Shown here: one piece after another, positions 12,001 to 23,800 of the stretch
How the letters are laid out: the number at the start of each line of letters is the position of its first letter
How positions within the stretch are numbered: position 1 is the first letter of the stretch
Assembly: GCF_047496725.1 (NCBI RefSeq)
Contig: NC_132982.1
Span: 9,326,501-9,390,500, forward strand
Direction: 5' to 3'
DNA: 64,000 bases
Origin: Anoplolepis gracilipes
Taxonomy: Eukaryota > Arthropoda > Insecta > Hymenoptera > Formicidae
Made by a program: the position numbers and the translations under genes
Notes under the pieces: generated by a model
Database searches by the model: none
Told to the model about the DNA's origin: nothing
What the model saw: only the letters and a program-made list of their open reading frames with translations

Positions 12001-12018
12001 TAATGACACGTGTCATTA
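12001..12018. promoter_or_regulatory. 18-bp perfect palindrome centred on CACGTG
   Basis: TAATGACACGTGTCATTA is its own reverse complement and carries a canonical CACGTG E-box. A half-related site (TTGACACATGTCATTAAA) lies about 30 bp upstream at 11971-11988. CACGTG is bound by bHLH-PAS and Myc/Max-type dimers, including Clock/Cycle and the juvenile-hormone receptor complex. No gene start is adjacent, so any enhancer role is inference. Confidence 0.3.
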
Positions 12019-13060
12019 AATGTTTATTAAAGAAAAAAAAAAGTAAATATGTGAGGAGAAAGGGGCAAAGCATTTCATTTGTATTCTCTTGTCAAAAAAT
12101 TTTTAATCTCTAATTCAATTTTGAATTCTAATATTAAGTTAAATTTTTTATTGGGTAAGAAAACTTGTGGGATGAAGACTCTGCCGGAGGCTCTCTTTTC
12201 CCTACCTATACGCATTTACTTTGCATTTATTATAATAAATAATAAGTAACTCTGAATTATTGAGAGCAAAAAAGACTTAAAATATACACGAATTTATGTT
12301 TTACTTTTTGAACAGAAAAAATTTTTATTTATCTCTTTAGAAAATAATTTTATTACGCTCGTCAACAAATTTGACCTATGTTTTGTTAGTTAAACAATTT
12401 CCGACATATGTTTTTATATGCATATCTAAGTTTTGAGAATAAATTATTGACAATAAATTAATAGACTTTTTTATCGCAAAATTATTTATAGACATTTGAA
12501 GTCTATATCACTGACATAGTTTTCTTCATTTAAATATTTCAAATTAAATAAAAATTACATAAAAAGTAGAAAAGAGTAGGAAAGTAGATCGAAAGAGATA
12601 CGTCTCAATAATTAGAAACGTTTTAGCTGTCGATCAAAATGTAATTAATCGGGATTTTATTACAAGATGTCTCAAAATAAAAGTGGTCAGAGAAATGTCC
12701 CTTTTTATGAATACTTAATGAATTAAGAATGTTTTATGCACGCAACATAATTTGCTTGATAATCGTTTAAAATATTCAAATGGTTATATGATAGTAATAC
12801 AATTATTTTTGGTGTAAGAATAAAAAGATATTTTCAAAGAGTTACAAAAAAAGTATCGCAAGTTTCTCGTTTTATTAAAATTAAAAAATGAATAGGCACT
12901 GTAGCGCAAGTAATTCGACTCCTTAAAACGATTGTTTGTCTGTTGCGTAATGAAAAATGTCAGAGATAGACCTAATACCTGAGCATTACCTTATAATAAC
13001 CGAGCCAATTCAATCAAGTTTGCATTAGTAACAGTATTGAAATAACATATTTAATTTCTT
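12019..13060. other. AT-rich DNA, nothing recognised
   Basis: No open frame of coding character, no splice-bounded exon and no repeat shared with the rest of the window was seen. Confidence 0.4.
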
Positions 13061-13440
13061 CACTCAAAAAAATATTTTGCTAATGTAGATACATTTTTAG
13101 ATGTCTCAATTAAAATTTATCGCTATTTTTTGTATCTGTTGGAATATTGCTTGTCACATATAGAATTTATAGCAGCAATATTCTGGCAATACCTCTAGAA
13201 AATTTAGATCTTATTGCCAAATATAATTGTTCTCGATAAAATAGGCCTTAAAAATAGGCATCATACACAAATTTTCTGTCTAAATTACACTAATAGTACA
13301 GATATAAATTCTGTCTCTGTCATTTAAATTGATCAAGTGTAAAATATATGCAGTGTCACAGTAATTGTTAATTTATCTGTTTCAGTTAATTTTTTACACT
13401 AGAAAATTTTTGTTGAAATTGCAGGATCATTTTTTTTAGT

Positions 13441-13441
<1 letters not shown>
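13061..13441 (+). mobile_element. MITE family A, copy 4
   Basis: Copy of about 381 bp starting CACTCAAAAAAATATTTTGC. The right terminus is mutated to TTTTTAGTG. It is flanked by TT on both sides (13059-13060 and 13442-13443). It lacks a short internal block that includes the TTAATCACAA segment present in other copies. It abuts a (CT)n microsatellite. Confidence 0.85.

Positions 13442-13442
<1 letters not shown>

Positions 13443-13483
<41 letters not shown>
13443..13483. repeat. (CT)n microsatellite
   Basis: About 20 uninterrupted CT units directly after the right end of MITE copy 4, followed by imperfect CT. Confidence 0.9.
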
Positions 13484-13490
<7 letters not shown>

Positions 13491-13539
13491 TCGCGTTTAA
13501 AAGACACTAATTGATTGCATCAATTTAAGAATCAAATGT

Positions 13540-14170
13540 ATTTCGATGTTACGTAATCATTGTAACGACGTAATCCACGATAAGTATCCGTACGATGGAA
13601 GCAACGGTATAGGATCCACGTTCCACGATTATTAAAGTCGCAGTCGCGTACCAGCATCAGCGGTCGAAAGGTATGGTTGAATACAAGAAGGGGTCATCGC
13701 TAGAGCGATTGCGGGGAGGATGGGGAAGGAAGACATTGTAAGCATCACGATGCCCGTAATGCCTTTCCGTTGAGCGTTCGCCGCATCAGATATCGCGGCG
13801 CGGATGATCGAGGAACACGTCCCGGGTAAAGGAACGCGATCGAGAGGGCGCGGAGAAGAGGCGCCACGATCTTCGGGACCCCGGATCGTCGATCTTGACG
13901 GCCATTAGCGGGGAATACACGTGAGTCCAAGAGGGATTCTTCCGTTATGACTGTTCCGGGAGTTATGCACGGCGGAATGTTAGCCGATGCCCGGAAATGC
14001 ACAGTCGATCTTCCTATACCTCTGATTCCGAGCCGATTGCCAAAGAAATACATTCTGCATTTACCCCGCGGATTGCAAAAACCAAGCCGGACGAAGCTCG
14101 TAAGCTCATTTGCGGGATATGGAAGATAAATGTACCAGTTTCTAAACAAGATCGATCTCTGAATAAAAAT
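13540..14170. other. GC-rich block with overlapping open frames
   Basis: Distinctly GC- and CpG-rich relative to its surroundings. A 147-codon minus frame (13745-14188) overlaps 60- and 75-codon plus frames, and donor-like GTATGG and GTGAGT occur on the plus strand at about 13671 and 13920. No known domain is visible in any frame, so whether this is a promoter, an exon or an unlabelled transcript cannot be decided from sequence alone. Confidence 0.3.
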
Positions 14171-14224
14171 AGGCACTTTTTTTTTCATATCAAACTTCCT
14201 TTAATCCATATCTTGATATATTAA

Positions 14225-14622
14225 CAGGATGTTTATTAACAGGCTGCTTTAAAAAAACATGAAAACATTCCCTAACATTCTCAGGGAATTGTTTTTGAAG
14301 AAATCAGAGAACTTCCGTGGAATTTTATTGGGACTCAGAATTTAATAAAATTCTCCCTTTGATAATTTTGCTGTCACACAATGTTAATTAAATTATAAAT
14401 ATATATTTATCTCTGCTTACATATTCAATGTTTTAACAAAATATTGAGTATGTAACATATTCTTTATTTTATTTTTTAGTGATGAAAAATTTAGTAATAA
14501 AAAATTTATTTTAGAAGATTGTACGAAAAAAGTCTTGGAGATATTTTCAGAAATTTTGAAAATACCTGAAAGAGCAAATAATTTTCAGGGAATTTTTTTA
14601 CATGATTCGAATAGATACGCCA
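14225..14622 (+). mobile_element. Repeat family B, copy a (degenerate)
   Basis: Interspersed repeat about 400 bp long. The left end (CAGGATGTTTATT) and the right end (AATAGATACGCC) are degenerate versions of an inverted pair whose best forms elsewhere in the window read AGTAGACACCCTG on the right. Body landmarks are CCCTAACATTCTCAGGGAA, a GTGGAATTTTATTGGGACT block and a region ending CAGGGAATTTTTTTACA. No coding capacity. Confidence 0.6.
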
Positions 14623-15917
14623 ATTAAACTAAATATCTAAATTTTGACGAGAAAATTTTGAAAAACATCTTGTACATGAAATATTAATCGCATTTAAAAA
14701 CTTTCTTTCCAATTTCTTTTCACATAAAAATACGAGTAATATTTTTTATTTTATAAACATTATATTTTTAAGATACGGATTAAATAAAGTTTATATCAAT
14801 AAAAATGCATATTCAAGAAAGGCACTTATATGTTTATTTTCAGACTTAAATTATCGCGCACGTTACTTTAAATATATATTCGCGTCGAAATAAATCTTTG
14901 AATTTGTTCACAATCGAATAGTGTAAAATAATGCGTATTTTTTATCCTTATTTATTATTTTTTATAGCAAAAATTCGTACATGAATATACATATAATAAA
15001 GTTATTTCCATACGTATGTGATAACGATTATGATATATTATCTGATATGAAATAATCACATACGCGAACTACTTGTCATGGAATTTCTAATAATCTCACA
15101 TTCTAGCCTGGAATAATGAACTGCCTAGAGTCATTTAGAATATATTAAATCGTGCGCGCGCGCGATAAATGTGATCAAGAAATAGCTACTTCACTCAAGT
15201 ATCATCTTATATTGTAATCACCATATCATACAATCTTCATTATTATTATTAGATAATCATGTATGGAAATAAGTTCTCGATATCTCGACCAAGTTACGCT
15301 ACATTCTTCTTTAAATCAAAAAACGTTTTTCGCGATTTTTTCTAAAATTATAAAATTCTTATTAATATTATCTAACGCTCTCTCCCGTATTATTTAAACC
15401 GTATTCATTATCTACATACTACGATGTATTTCGATCTTTTGATTATATTGTTTTTAATCGAATATCTGGCACATCAAAGCACTTTATTCGTCATGCATCG
15501 TAAAATACATTAAATAAGGCCCCATGACCTCGATTTAGGAAGAGGAAGATTCAGGATGCGTAGCAAGCAGGATCTCGAATAGGAAAGCCGGACTGGTATA
15601 TATGTGTTGATTACAGAGTTTGGTCCTGTGGATGAATCGCTACCATAGTTGCGACTGTAGGAAAAGCAAAAAGAAAAAAATGACAAGAAAGAAAGAGAGA
15701 GGAGGGAGGAAGAGGAAAAGGACGGGGGAGGGGCTGCAGTTCAGGATGATAATAAATGCGAGATCAGATCTGACTGCTTGTTTTATTGGCGTGAACTCGC
15801 TCGAGCAAGCAACGATCCAGATTTATTTAAATATCGTACTATAAATGCCTAGAGACGACCAGTTATAAACATCCAAGACTCGTTCAGGATAACCCGTGAA
15901 CTCGTTTTTAACATCGC
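14623..15917. other. AT-rich DNA with a purine-rich patch
   Basis: Mostly AT-rich. A (CG)n-like GCGCGCGCG occurs at about 15153-15163. A purine-rich patch at 15655-15740 produces a Lys/Arg-rich frame (74 codons from 15620) that is low-complexity and not taken as a gene. Confidence 0.35.
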
Positions 15918-16505
15918 CAGGATGTTTACTGTCTGGAAAAATATGGAAAATCTGGATTTCTCAGGGATTCCTTTTATATAAAAAATCAGGGAATTTTCAT
16001 GGAAATTTATTGGGATTTATATATAGAGCATTTAAAAACAAAATTCTTTGTTTTTAAATGCTCTATATATATATTTTGATATAATTTGATATAATTTTGT
16101 TGCTATATTATACGTGCATTTAAAATATATTATAAATATATATCTATTTTTGTTTGTGTAATATATTCAATATTTTAAGAAAAGATTGAATATGCAGTAT
16201 ATATTCTTTGTAATTTTTAATGATAAATGAAAATTTTATGCAAGTAAAAAATGCTTATCTTATGAAAGTTTTTTTTTAGTACATTTACAAATCTCTTATT
16301 TGAAACTTTTAAAAGCTTCGTTTTTTCTTTATGTGAGTGAAAGAAAAAAAAAAATTAGAAAATGCGTGCGATAAAAAAATTTATTTCAGAGAAAGTTGTA
16401 TCAAAAAAATTTCTAAAATGTTTTATTTATCTGGAATTTAGAACAAGAATGGAATATCAGAAAATTTTCAGAGAATTTTTTTCAAGATTTGAGTAGACAC
16501 TTTTG
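15918..16505 (+). mobile_element. Repeat family B, copy b, with internal hairpin
   Basis: Longer copy of family B: left end CAGGATGTTTACTGTCTGG, right end GAGTAGACACTTTTG. The body shares CTCAGGGATTCC and CAGGGAATTTTCATGGAA with the other copies. A 25-bp perfect inverted repeat lies inside at 16018-16071. No transposase frame. Confidence 0.6.
16018..16071. repeat. 25-bp perfect hairpin with 4-nt loop
   Basis: Arms at 16018-16042 and 16047-16071 are perfect reverse complements around the core GAGCATTTAAAAACAAA, separated by ATTC. It lies within repeat copy b but is not seen in copies a, c or d. Confidence 0.8.
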
Positions 16506-17824
16506 TTATCACTAATAATTTTGTGAATACATTGACAGTAGATTACATCATGAATTTAATGCTTAAAGATAATCTTATCAAGAATAATTGGAACCATCGA
16601 TTGATTCAGATTAATTGTCAATATAATTACAAAGATTTTTCGAATCATCAAAAGAGAAGCGTAAAGACAAAGATGAAAAGGGACAAAGATAATTTAATTA
16701 AGTACGCTTTGTATTTTTATAACACTGCAACGCTCTCAAAATTATAAATCATAAGCAGAAATTTAGCATGTTTTTATTTATTTATTTTTTTTTTTTTTTT
16801 TTCTCGAATAAATGTCATACTTCTTCTGATCGTGAAAACGATCGCTTTCTTGAAACCGGACTTGAATTGAGAACAGTTTGATGGAAGAGGAGATTCGTAT
16901 GTATGATGATACACAACGCCGTACACGCAGGAAATTGAAGTCATTAATGCTCGATCAAGAGACGCCCATTGGTCAAGATGCGCGTAGCGTCGAGTCATTT
17001 CGATATGCGTGTACACTTTCTACTTTTCAAGACCAAAAAGCTTTCCGTTGGAATCTCAGCCGGAAGGCGTGTATAGTTTTTATCATTCGGATTGTCGTTC
17101 TCTCTTATAAAAACTGTCGATCAACGAGATCGAGATCGGTGCGTGAAATTGAATCCTTATTCCACGCATATACGCTCCTCGGGAAGAGAGCTTCCTAGAA
17201 ATTTTATAAAACCATCCAACGCGTGCGAATGAATGTAACATTGCGTGAAATATGCTGATTCGGATACCGTTTCGTTTTGTTTGCTACTTGTCAGCCGAAT
17301 GTCCATTGTAAAATCACGTGCGCGCGCGAGCGTGCGTATTCCGTTATGAATCTCTAGTTATAAAACGGGTCCTCTCCGTCTGGCGAGATATCCATCTTTC
17401 TCTCTCCTTTCCTCCGCTCTCTTTCTCTTTTTCTCGAGAGTAAAGTGTATAACTGTATCTTTTCCACGGGCATATACGCGAACGTCCGTTGAGTGTGCAA
17501 GTGGCAAACGAGACGTAGAGGGAAGGAGGGGAAGGAAGGAAAGAAGGGAGAGATCTCTCTTTGAAAATAAAAAATTAATAAATAAATAAATAAATAAGCG
17601 AAGAGGAGACGAATTCACAGTATGACGCTGGACAGTTTATCGCACGAGAGAAATCTAATTTACAGCCTCACGACGCGAACTATAATTTCTTTGCACCGTT
17701 AGACGCTTCGATGCACTTCGTTTAGCGAGATGACATTTAATTCACCGTACAATGTCGAGGTCGCATTGCTATTCTCCGTAAGATTTTGGACGAGAGAGAC
17801 AGATATTAATTGATATATAATAAT
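16506..17824. other. Unassigned DNA, GC-richer at 16860-17600
   Basis: Contains a 106-codon plus frame (16878-17198) starting MEEEIRMYDDTQRRTRRKLK, overlapped by an 80-codon minus frame. No domain is recognised and no convincing splice context was found. A (TAAA)n tract lies at about 17570-17597. Treated as unassigned. Confidence 0.3.
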
Positions 17825-18182
17825 CACTTAAAAAAAATGATCTTGCAATTTTAACAAAAATTTTCTAAGTGTAAAAAATTAATTGAAACAGATAAATTAT
17901 TAGATAAATACTGCATATATTTTGCACTTGATCAATTTAAATTACAGAGACGGAATTTATATCCGTACTATTAGTGTAATTTAGACAGAAAATTTTTCCG
18001 CGATGCCTGTCTTTAAGGCCTATTGTTAAAGACAATTATATTTGAGATTAATATTTGGCAATATTGCTGCTATAAATTCTATACGTGACAAAGAATATTC
18101 CAACAGATACAAAAAGTAGCGATAAATTTTAATTGAGATCATCTTGAAATCTATCTACATTAGCAAAATATTTTTTTGAGTG
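17825..18182 (-). mobile_element. MITE family A, copy 5
   Basis: Reverse-oriented copy of about 358 bp, starting CACTTAAAAAAAATGATC and ending ATTTTTTTGAGTG, flanked by AT on both sides (17823-17824 and 18183-18184). Compared with other copies it lacks a stretch of about 30 bp between the ATTTGGCAAT and ATTGCTGCTATAAATT blocks. Confidence 0.85.
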
Positions 18183-19873
18183 ATGTTATTATCTTTTTAT
18201 ACACACATGGGAGAGTTGCATGCGTATTGATATAATAGTTACGCAGGAAAATAATCGAGGTAATTACGGAAAGAGAATCGTTTTGAACGGCGGTTAATTG
18301 CGAAATTTACATCGAGGATATACAACCACGTGCGGTAGTAACATTATTCATCCAGCGGCATAACGGGACGCAATAATTAACACCGGTAGGGAATTATTGA
18401 CTAAACATGCCGGTAATAAAATCGGTGGTGATGCTCCCTGAATGAGAAAACACACGTGTGAGAAATGTACAGAGGTAAGGGCAATAGAATCACGCCAGGA
18501 CTGTTTTCTCGCAAGAAAAACGCTTTCTAGAACCTGCGAAACTATTTGCACAAGTTACACGGTACTTGCGATAAATCATAAACCAAGTTACGATGAGACT
18601 AATTAACCAAGGCACAAAGCCATTGTCAGTCTTACAAAGATACTGTGTTATAAAATTATGAGTGATGTGATGCACAATATTAAACATACACGTATTACGT
18701 TTATATGTGTGCATAGGATGTTCCAAAAAAAGTCTTTTCAATACTTAATTTTTTAACTAATTTAAAAATAATTTTTCTTCAACCAAAATATCGAAGCATC
18801 AACAATTTTCGAATTATAAGTGATTAAAACTATATTTTTCTTTAATTAATTTCAGATGCACTTTAATAGAAGTTTAATTTTATATTATTAAATAATATAA
18901 AATTATAATAATACAATCAAGCTTATTTTATACTATATATATAAAATAGCTCTCGATTGTGTTATTATTACAATGGTATACTTCTTGGATCTCATAAATC
19001 TTTTATTGTGCAATTTATGCAGTCTACGTGAGAATCTTGATTCTCGAGACAAAAGACGAAATAACACGACGTTTTTACGAACGAAATTCCGGTATGCTCT
19101 CGTTCCTCTTTTCTCTGTCAAATAACTGTCCGATATTGAGATGTCGAACCTTAATAAGAGAATTGTATTTTAATGAATGAAAAATGCGCTTAGTTGGTAA
19201 TTGGTTAAATTGGCCGCAAGGAAAAAGGAACGTGGTCTCTTTAAAGCGTCGAGCGCTATCATCGATCGTCCACTTGTTGTTTGTCGAAAGAATCACACAC
19301 GCTCTCCCGTGAGAATTCGCTTGCGTGTCGAAGGAAACGATTTCACGTTACAAAGCATCGCTTCCGCTGCATTTCAGTCGCCGTATGCGGATGCTACTAT
19401 ACTTTTGTTCCGCGCTTGAGAAAGAAAGAGCAGCGGAGACGAGAGAAGAGAGCCGCCTCTTCGTGCGCGCTTCGTCTACGCATTGCGAGCCGGGTTTTAA
19501 GCGCTCCGTTGCTTTCACGCAGGAATTCCAAGTCGCTTCAACGGGGTACGGAATGCGAGAGGATGGAAAGTTATTATATATTCATAGGCAGAAATTTAGG
19601 CATACGTATAAGAGTATAAGAGAGAGATTTCCGACTGTACAGCTACCGTATTCTCTCCGTCTCTACGTAACACGTGTCTACGCCCACGTGAGCGGCGTTT
19701 ACACCCATCGCACCCATCGAATGACAACGCATAGGGATCCCAGAGACGTGACCGGCATGATTTATAGATATTCTCGAGTAAAACATCGCGGTATGCGCGC
19801 GGGAGCGAGTATAAGATCTCGGCGAGGATCTGCTTGCGGTTGCTGCTGTTGACCGAGACTGTTAGCCATTTGA
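18183..19873. other. Unassigned DNA with a GC-rich end
   Basis: The left part has short overlapping frames on both strands. From about 19190 to 19860 the sequence is GC- and CpG-rich and carries the longest frame of the window (175 codons from a GTG at 19325), but it is Arg/Ser-rich, overlaps two other open frames and has no recognisable motif. It may be a promoter-like island. Confidence 0.3.
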
Positions 19874-20803
19874 ATTCTCCTCTTTTCTTCCCTCTTCATA
19901 TTTTTTTTCCTTTACTCTTCTCAGGCGCGATGAGATAAAATAAAATATTACTTTATAGAGACACACATTACTGATGTAACAGAGAGTATAGAATCTTAAA
20001 AGAAAAACGTGGAAAACCTGAATTCTCAAGGATTTTTTTTTATATGTTTTATAGAGAAATCAGAAAATTCTCCTCTTTTCTTCCCTCTTCATATTTTTTT
20101 TCCTTTACTCCTCTCAGGCGCGATGAGATAAAATAAAATATTACTTTATAGAGACACACATTACTGATGTAACAGGGAGTATAGAATCTTAAAAAAACGT
20201 GGAAAACCATGAATTCTCAAGGATTTTTTTTTATATATTTTATAGAGAAATCAGAAAATTCTCGTGGAATTTTATTAAAACTCAGAATATTAAAAAATTC
20301 TCTCTATTCTTTATTTTAATTTTTGTGATGAAAAATTTATTTTAAAAAACTGTAGAAAAAAATCTTGAAAATATTTTCTTTACGCGGTGAACAAAAATAC
20401 GTGGAAGCTCAGGAACTTTTTACAAGATTTAAGTAGACACCTTGTTGATGTATTAAATAATAAAACGTGGAAAACCTGAATTTTCAAAGATTTTTTAAAA
20501 ATATATTTTATAGAGAAATCAGAAAATTCTCGTGGAATTTTATTAAAACTCAGAAAATTTAAAGAAATTCTCTCTAATAATTTTACTCTTATATTTATCT
20601 ATGTTTATATTGTACGATCAATGTTTTAACAAAATGTTGAATATACAGTATATATTCTTTATTTTTAGTGATAAAAAATTTATTTTAAAAAATTGTACCA
20701 AAAATCTAGAAAATATTTTCTTGGTGAACAAAAATACCTGGAAGCTCAGGAACTTTTTACAAGATTTAAGTAGACACCCTGTTGATGTATTAAATAATAA
20801 AAA
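19874..20803 (+). repeat. Nested tandem duplication involving repeat family B
   Basis: A 193-bp unit (19874-20066) beginning ATTCTCCTCTTTTCTTCCC is repeated almost exactly from 20067, with only a few substitutions and a 3-bp indel. The second copy runs on into a family B element ending AGTAGACACCTTG at about 20444. Its 3' flank (TTGATGTATTAAATAATAAA) recurs at 20782-20801 after a further family B copy (about 20466-20781) ending AGTAGACACCCTG. The middle copy lacks about 69 bp found in the last one. This is recent local duplication, with breakpoints inside the element. Confidence 0.8.
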
Positions 20804-23800
20804 AGTGTTTATATATAATTCTGTGCAAGTAACTCTTTGTTTTCGCTGTAATTATATTATGGTAACTATATGAATCATAATTCGATTATATTAGGAATCT
20901 ATTTTATTCTTTTCTTTTCAAGTTTATTTATTTATTCTTTCATAATCGGATCTAAGAATATAAATACGTACGTATATATCTACGAGAATCAACATATAAG
21001 ATCTTCAACATATCTTCACGTCTCGTTAGGTGAAAAAAAAATGTCGCATCGTATTAGCGTTTAACTCGATGGTGCATGCGATATCGCAAATTTATACGAT
21101 GTGCCGGTTACAAGCCGATATGAATCCAGATTACAGCATATTAGTTACGTGAGAAATCATTTCCTAACATTAATGCTACACGGCTATCAAGAAATCCCAT
21201 GACATATATGCGTGTACTACGGTATACATAATACCATTATAGGATACAATTTCAAGGAAGATGCGAACAAAATTTCACATTGAATAATTCAGTTTTTCCT
21301 TGAAGAAAATATTTATATTTTAATATGACAATATATATTTTCAGAAATTTCACATACAAAATATGCGTATGCTTTATTTTAGAATTCTAATTTTATCGCA
21401 GCACAGAATTTTTTATTTTCTTGGAAACTAGTTCGATAAGAGAATAGGTTTTCATCCAATTAAAAAATAGATAAAGTCATATATGAGAATATGCACTTAA
21501 TATATGTATGTATATTTCCAGAGAAAAATATTTTATTTAAAATCCGTATAAAATTTCGAAATAAAAATCTACCGACATCAAGCAATGTTACATTATACAT
21601 AAAATATTGCTACGATCAATGATGCGATTTTTGACGGTTGCAATACTTCGAACAATGCATAAATTAATTATAGTAGCACCTCAAGACCTCGCGAACGAAT
21701 TATTATCTCTTTGTCCAGACGCAATCGTTTATGGTTTAATCATTTACAAATCGTTTGTACGTGCTCATTATAAAATCCTTTTCTTCCCCGCTCTGAGAAA
21801 TTTCATTGATTCGATCCTACTTATCACGTGGAATTTCACCAAGAATCGGACAAAAAATCACAATTTTTAATATGATTATTAAATTTTCTTGATATCTTGA
21901 TTGAAAGATGAATGAAGATATTATTAAAATAATAGCCCGAGCTACAATATTTTTTACTGGATTGAAAAAATGAGATATATGCTACTTGGCCAGAATTTAA
22001 TTAAATATTGTGATTAGAGCCGTTTCAGTTTTTTTATAAACTATGAGATATATATTTTTTGTTATTATGTTCATTAATTTAACAGAAAGGAAGAACTTTA
22101 TCATAAAAAAATTCCCTATCTTATATATACATATATTCATATATCTTTTCCTTTAATAAAATTTCTCGAAATTTGTATTATACTTTTAAGCATTTCGTAG
22201 GCATTACAACCGTATATATATATTTAAAGCTTTTTAATGCAGCTTATTTTTTAATTAAAAATTGTCAATTGATAATTTGTAGATTTTATGAAAAATTTGA
22301 CAAGAAATATTTACATATGTCCATAATATTGTACATAAATGTTTATTTTATACGTGTGAATGAAATATTGTTCAAGACTATATATTTTTAAATATCTATA
22401 CATATTAATATTATTTTCATTTGAAATTAGCAAAGAATTCGAATGTAATAAAAATTAGCGACTAGATACTTCAAAATATTATGTGTATCCAGGTTTTATT
22501 TTAAAAGTTCACAATATAATACAAGATTTATCAATATTCGAAATATTATGCATACAAAATTTCTAATTAATAGCAAACTATATAAATTGTATACAACGAG
22601 AATTATGTTGCATCACATTAGCCAAATTGATAATAGCGGTTCGAAGATTCTACGCAACAACCTCTCACAGCTTTCCTACTTATCAGCAAATTAATTTCAA
22701 CATTTGATTTATGCGTTTCTGTGAGTAATTGGATCAGCATCGTTCATAAATCGCTGTCAACGAGTCCCGAGCTTCCTTATAGTTAGAATGATCTACGATC
22801 GGGCGGTGGCGCGGGATTTTGCTCGATACCGCATGAACTCTATGGAAAAATCGCGAGGATGGAAAGCTACGCTTAATAATCGTCGTTGTCGCGAACAGGA
22901 TGCGCAAGATGAATCGCGAACTGAAACGAAATGGTAACAGTGAACGGAATCGAAAAGAAACGCTCGTGCGTTCCGCATTCAAGAAAAATGCAGAGATCCA
23001 CCGCGTAATTGGATGTTCGCAATTAACCGGAGGTAATGACGACGATGAGCGCGATAGTATCGCATATTATGCTTGTTCGTTTCAGAGGACGATTCCTGTT
23101 CTCACATTTCTTAAAGCCAGGCAATTGACTTATTGTTGCTGTGTCACAACAATAAATGATTTATTTTTTATGATTATATTAACTTACTATATGTATGTAA
23201 TTGAATTGCAAGATATGTACAGCCGATATCTATACATTTATAAAATACGCAATTATATTATATAATACATATGTATTAATAAAGATTGATTATAATGAGT
23301 ATTAAATTCTTGTTTTATTGAAATTGCGATATAAAAAAGAATCTTATATATGTTTATATCGAAAAATATTTCTTGATGATATTGATTAAAATGTAAAAAT
23401 TAACAATTCATAATTTTGCTAATAATTAACTTATCGACTCTCAAATAAAAGTTTTCATATCGATAAGGTCCTAAAAAACTATACTATAGCTACTATAGCA
23501 TATATATAAATATATTAAAGATAATGAGTATAAAATATTATTTTTTTTTACATATCAATGTGAATCTCACATCTAACTTTATAAAAATTAAAAATTGATA
23601 ATATATTTTTGTTTACCCTTTTTTATCTAATTGTATTGCCTCTTATTTAGTTCCAATAAATAAAAAGAAATATAAAGTGATTAAAAAATAATTAGCTATT
23701 TAAGCTATTTTAATATTATGTTTTAATATCACTTTTTCGATAGAGAATTATTTCTATTTACATTTTTGTTTTTATTTTATTTATATTTCAAAAAGTTTAT

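Noticed and set aside
13745..14188. 147-codon minus-strand frame
   Set aside because: Overlaps 60- and 75-codon plus frames in a GC-rich block; no family motif and no splice support, so strand and coding status are undecidable.
16878..17198. 106-codon plus frame MEEEIRMYDDTQRRTRRKLK...
   Set aside because: Overlapped by a minus frame, no domain, no splice context; coding status unsupported.
19325..19852. 175-codon plus-strand open frame
   Set aside because: Starts at GTG, lies in GC-rich stop-poor DNA, overlaps other open frames and is Arg/Ser-rich without a recognisable domain.
19755..19868. 35-codon minus frame MANSLGQQQQPQADPRRDL...
   Set aside because: Attractive N-terminus, but very short, stops without a usable donor, and sits at the border of the tandem array.
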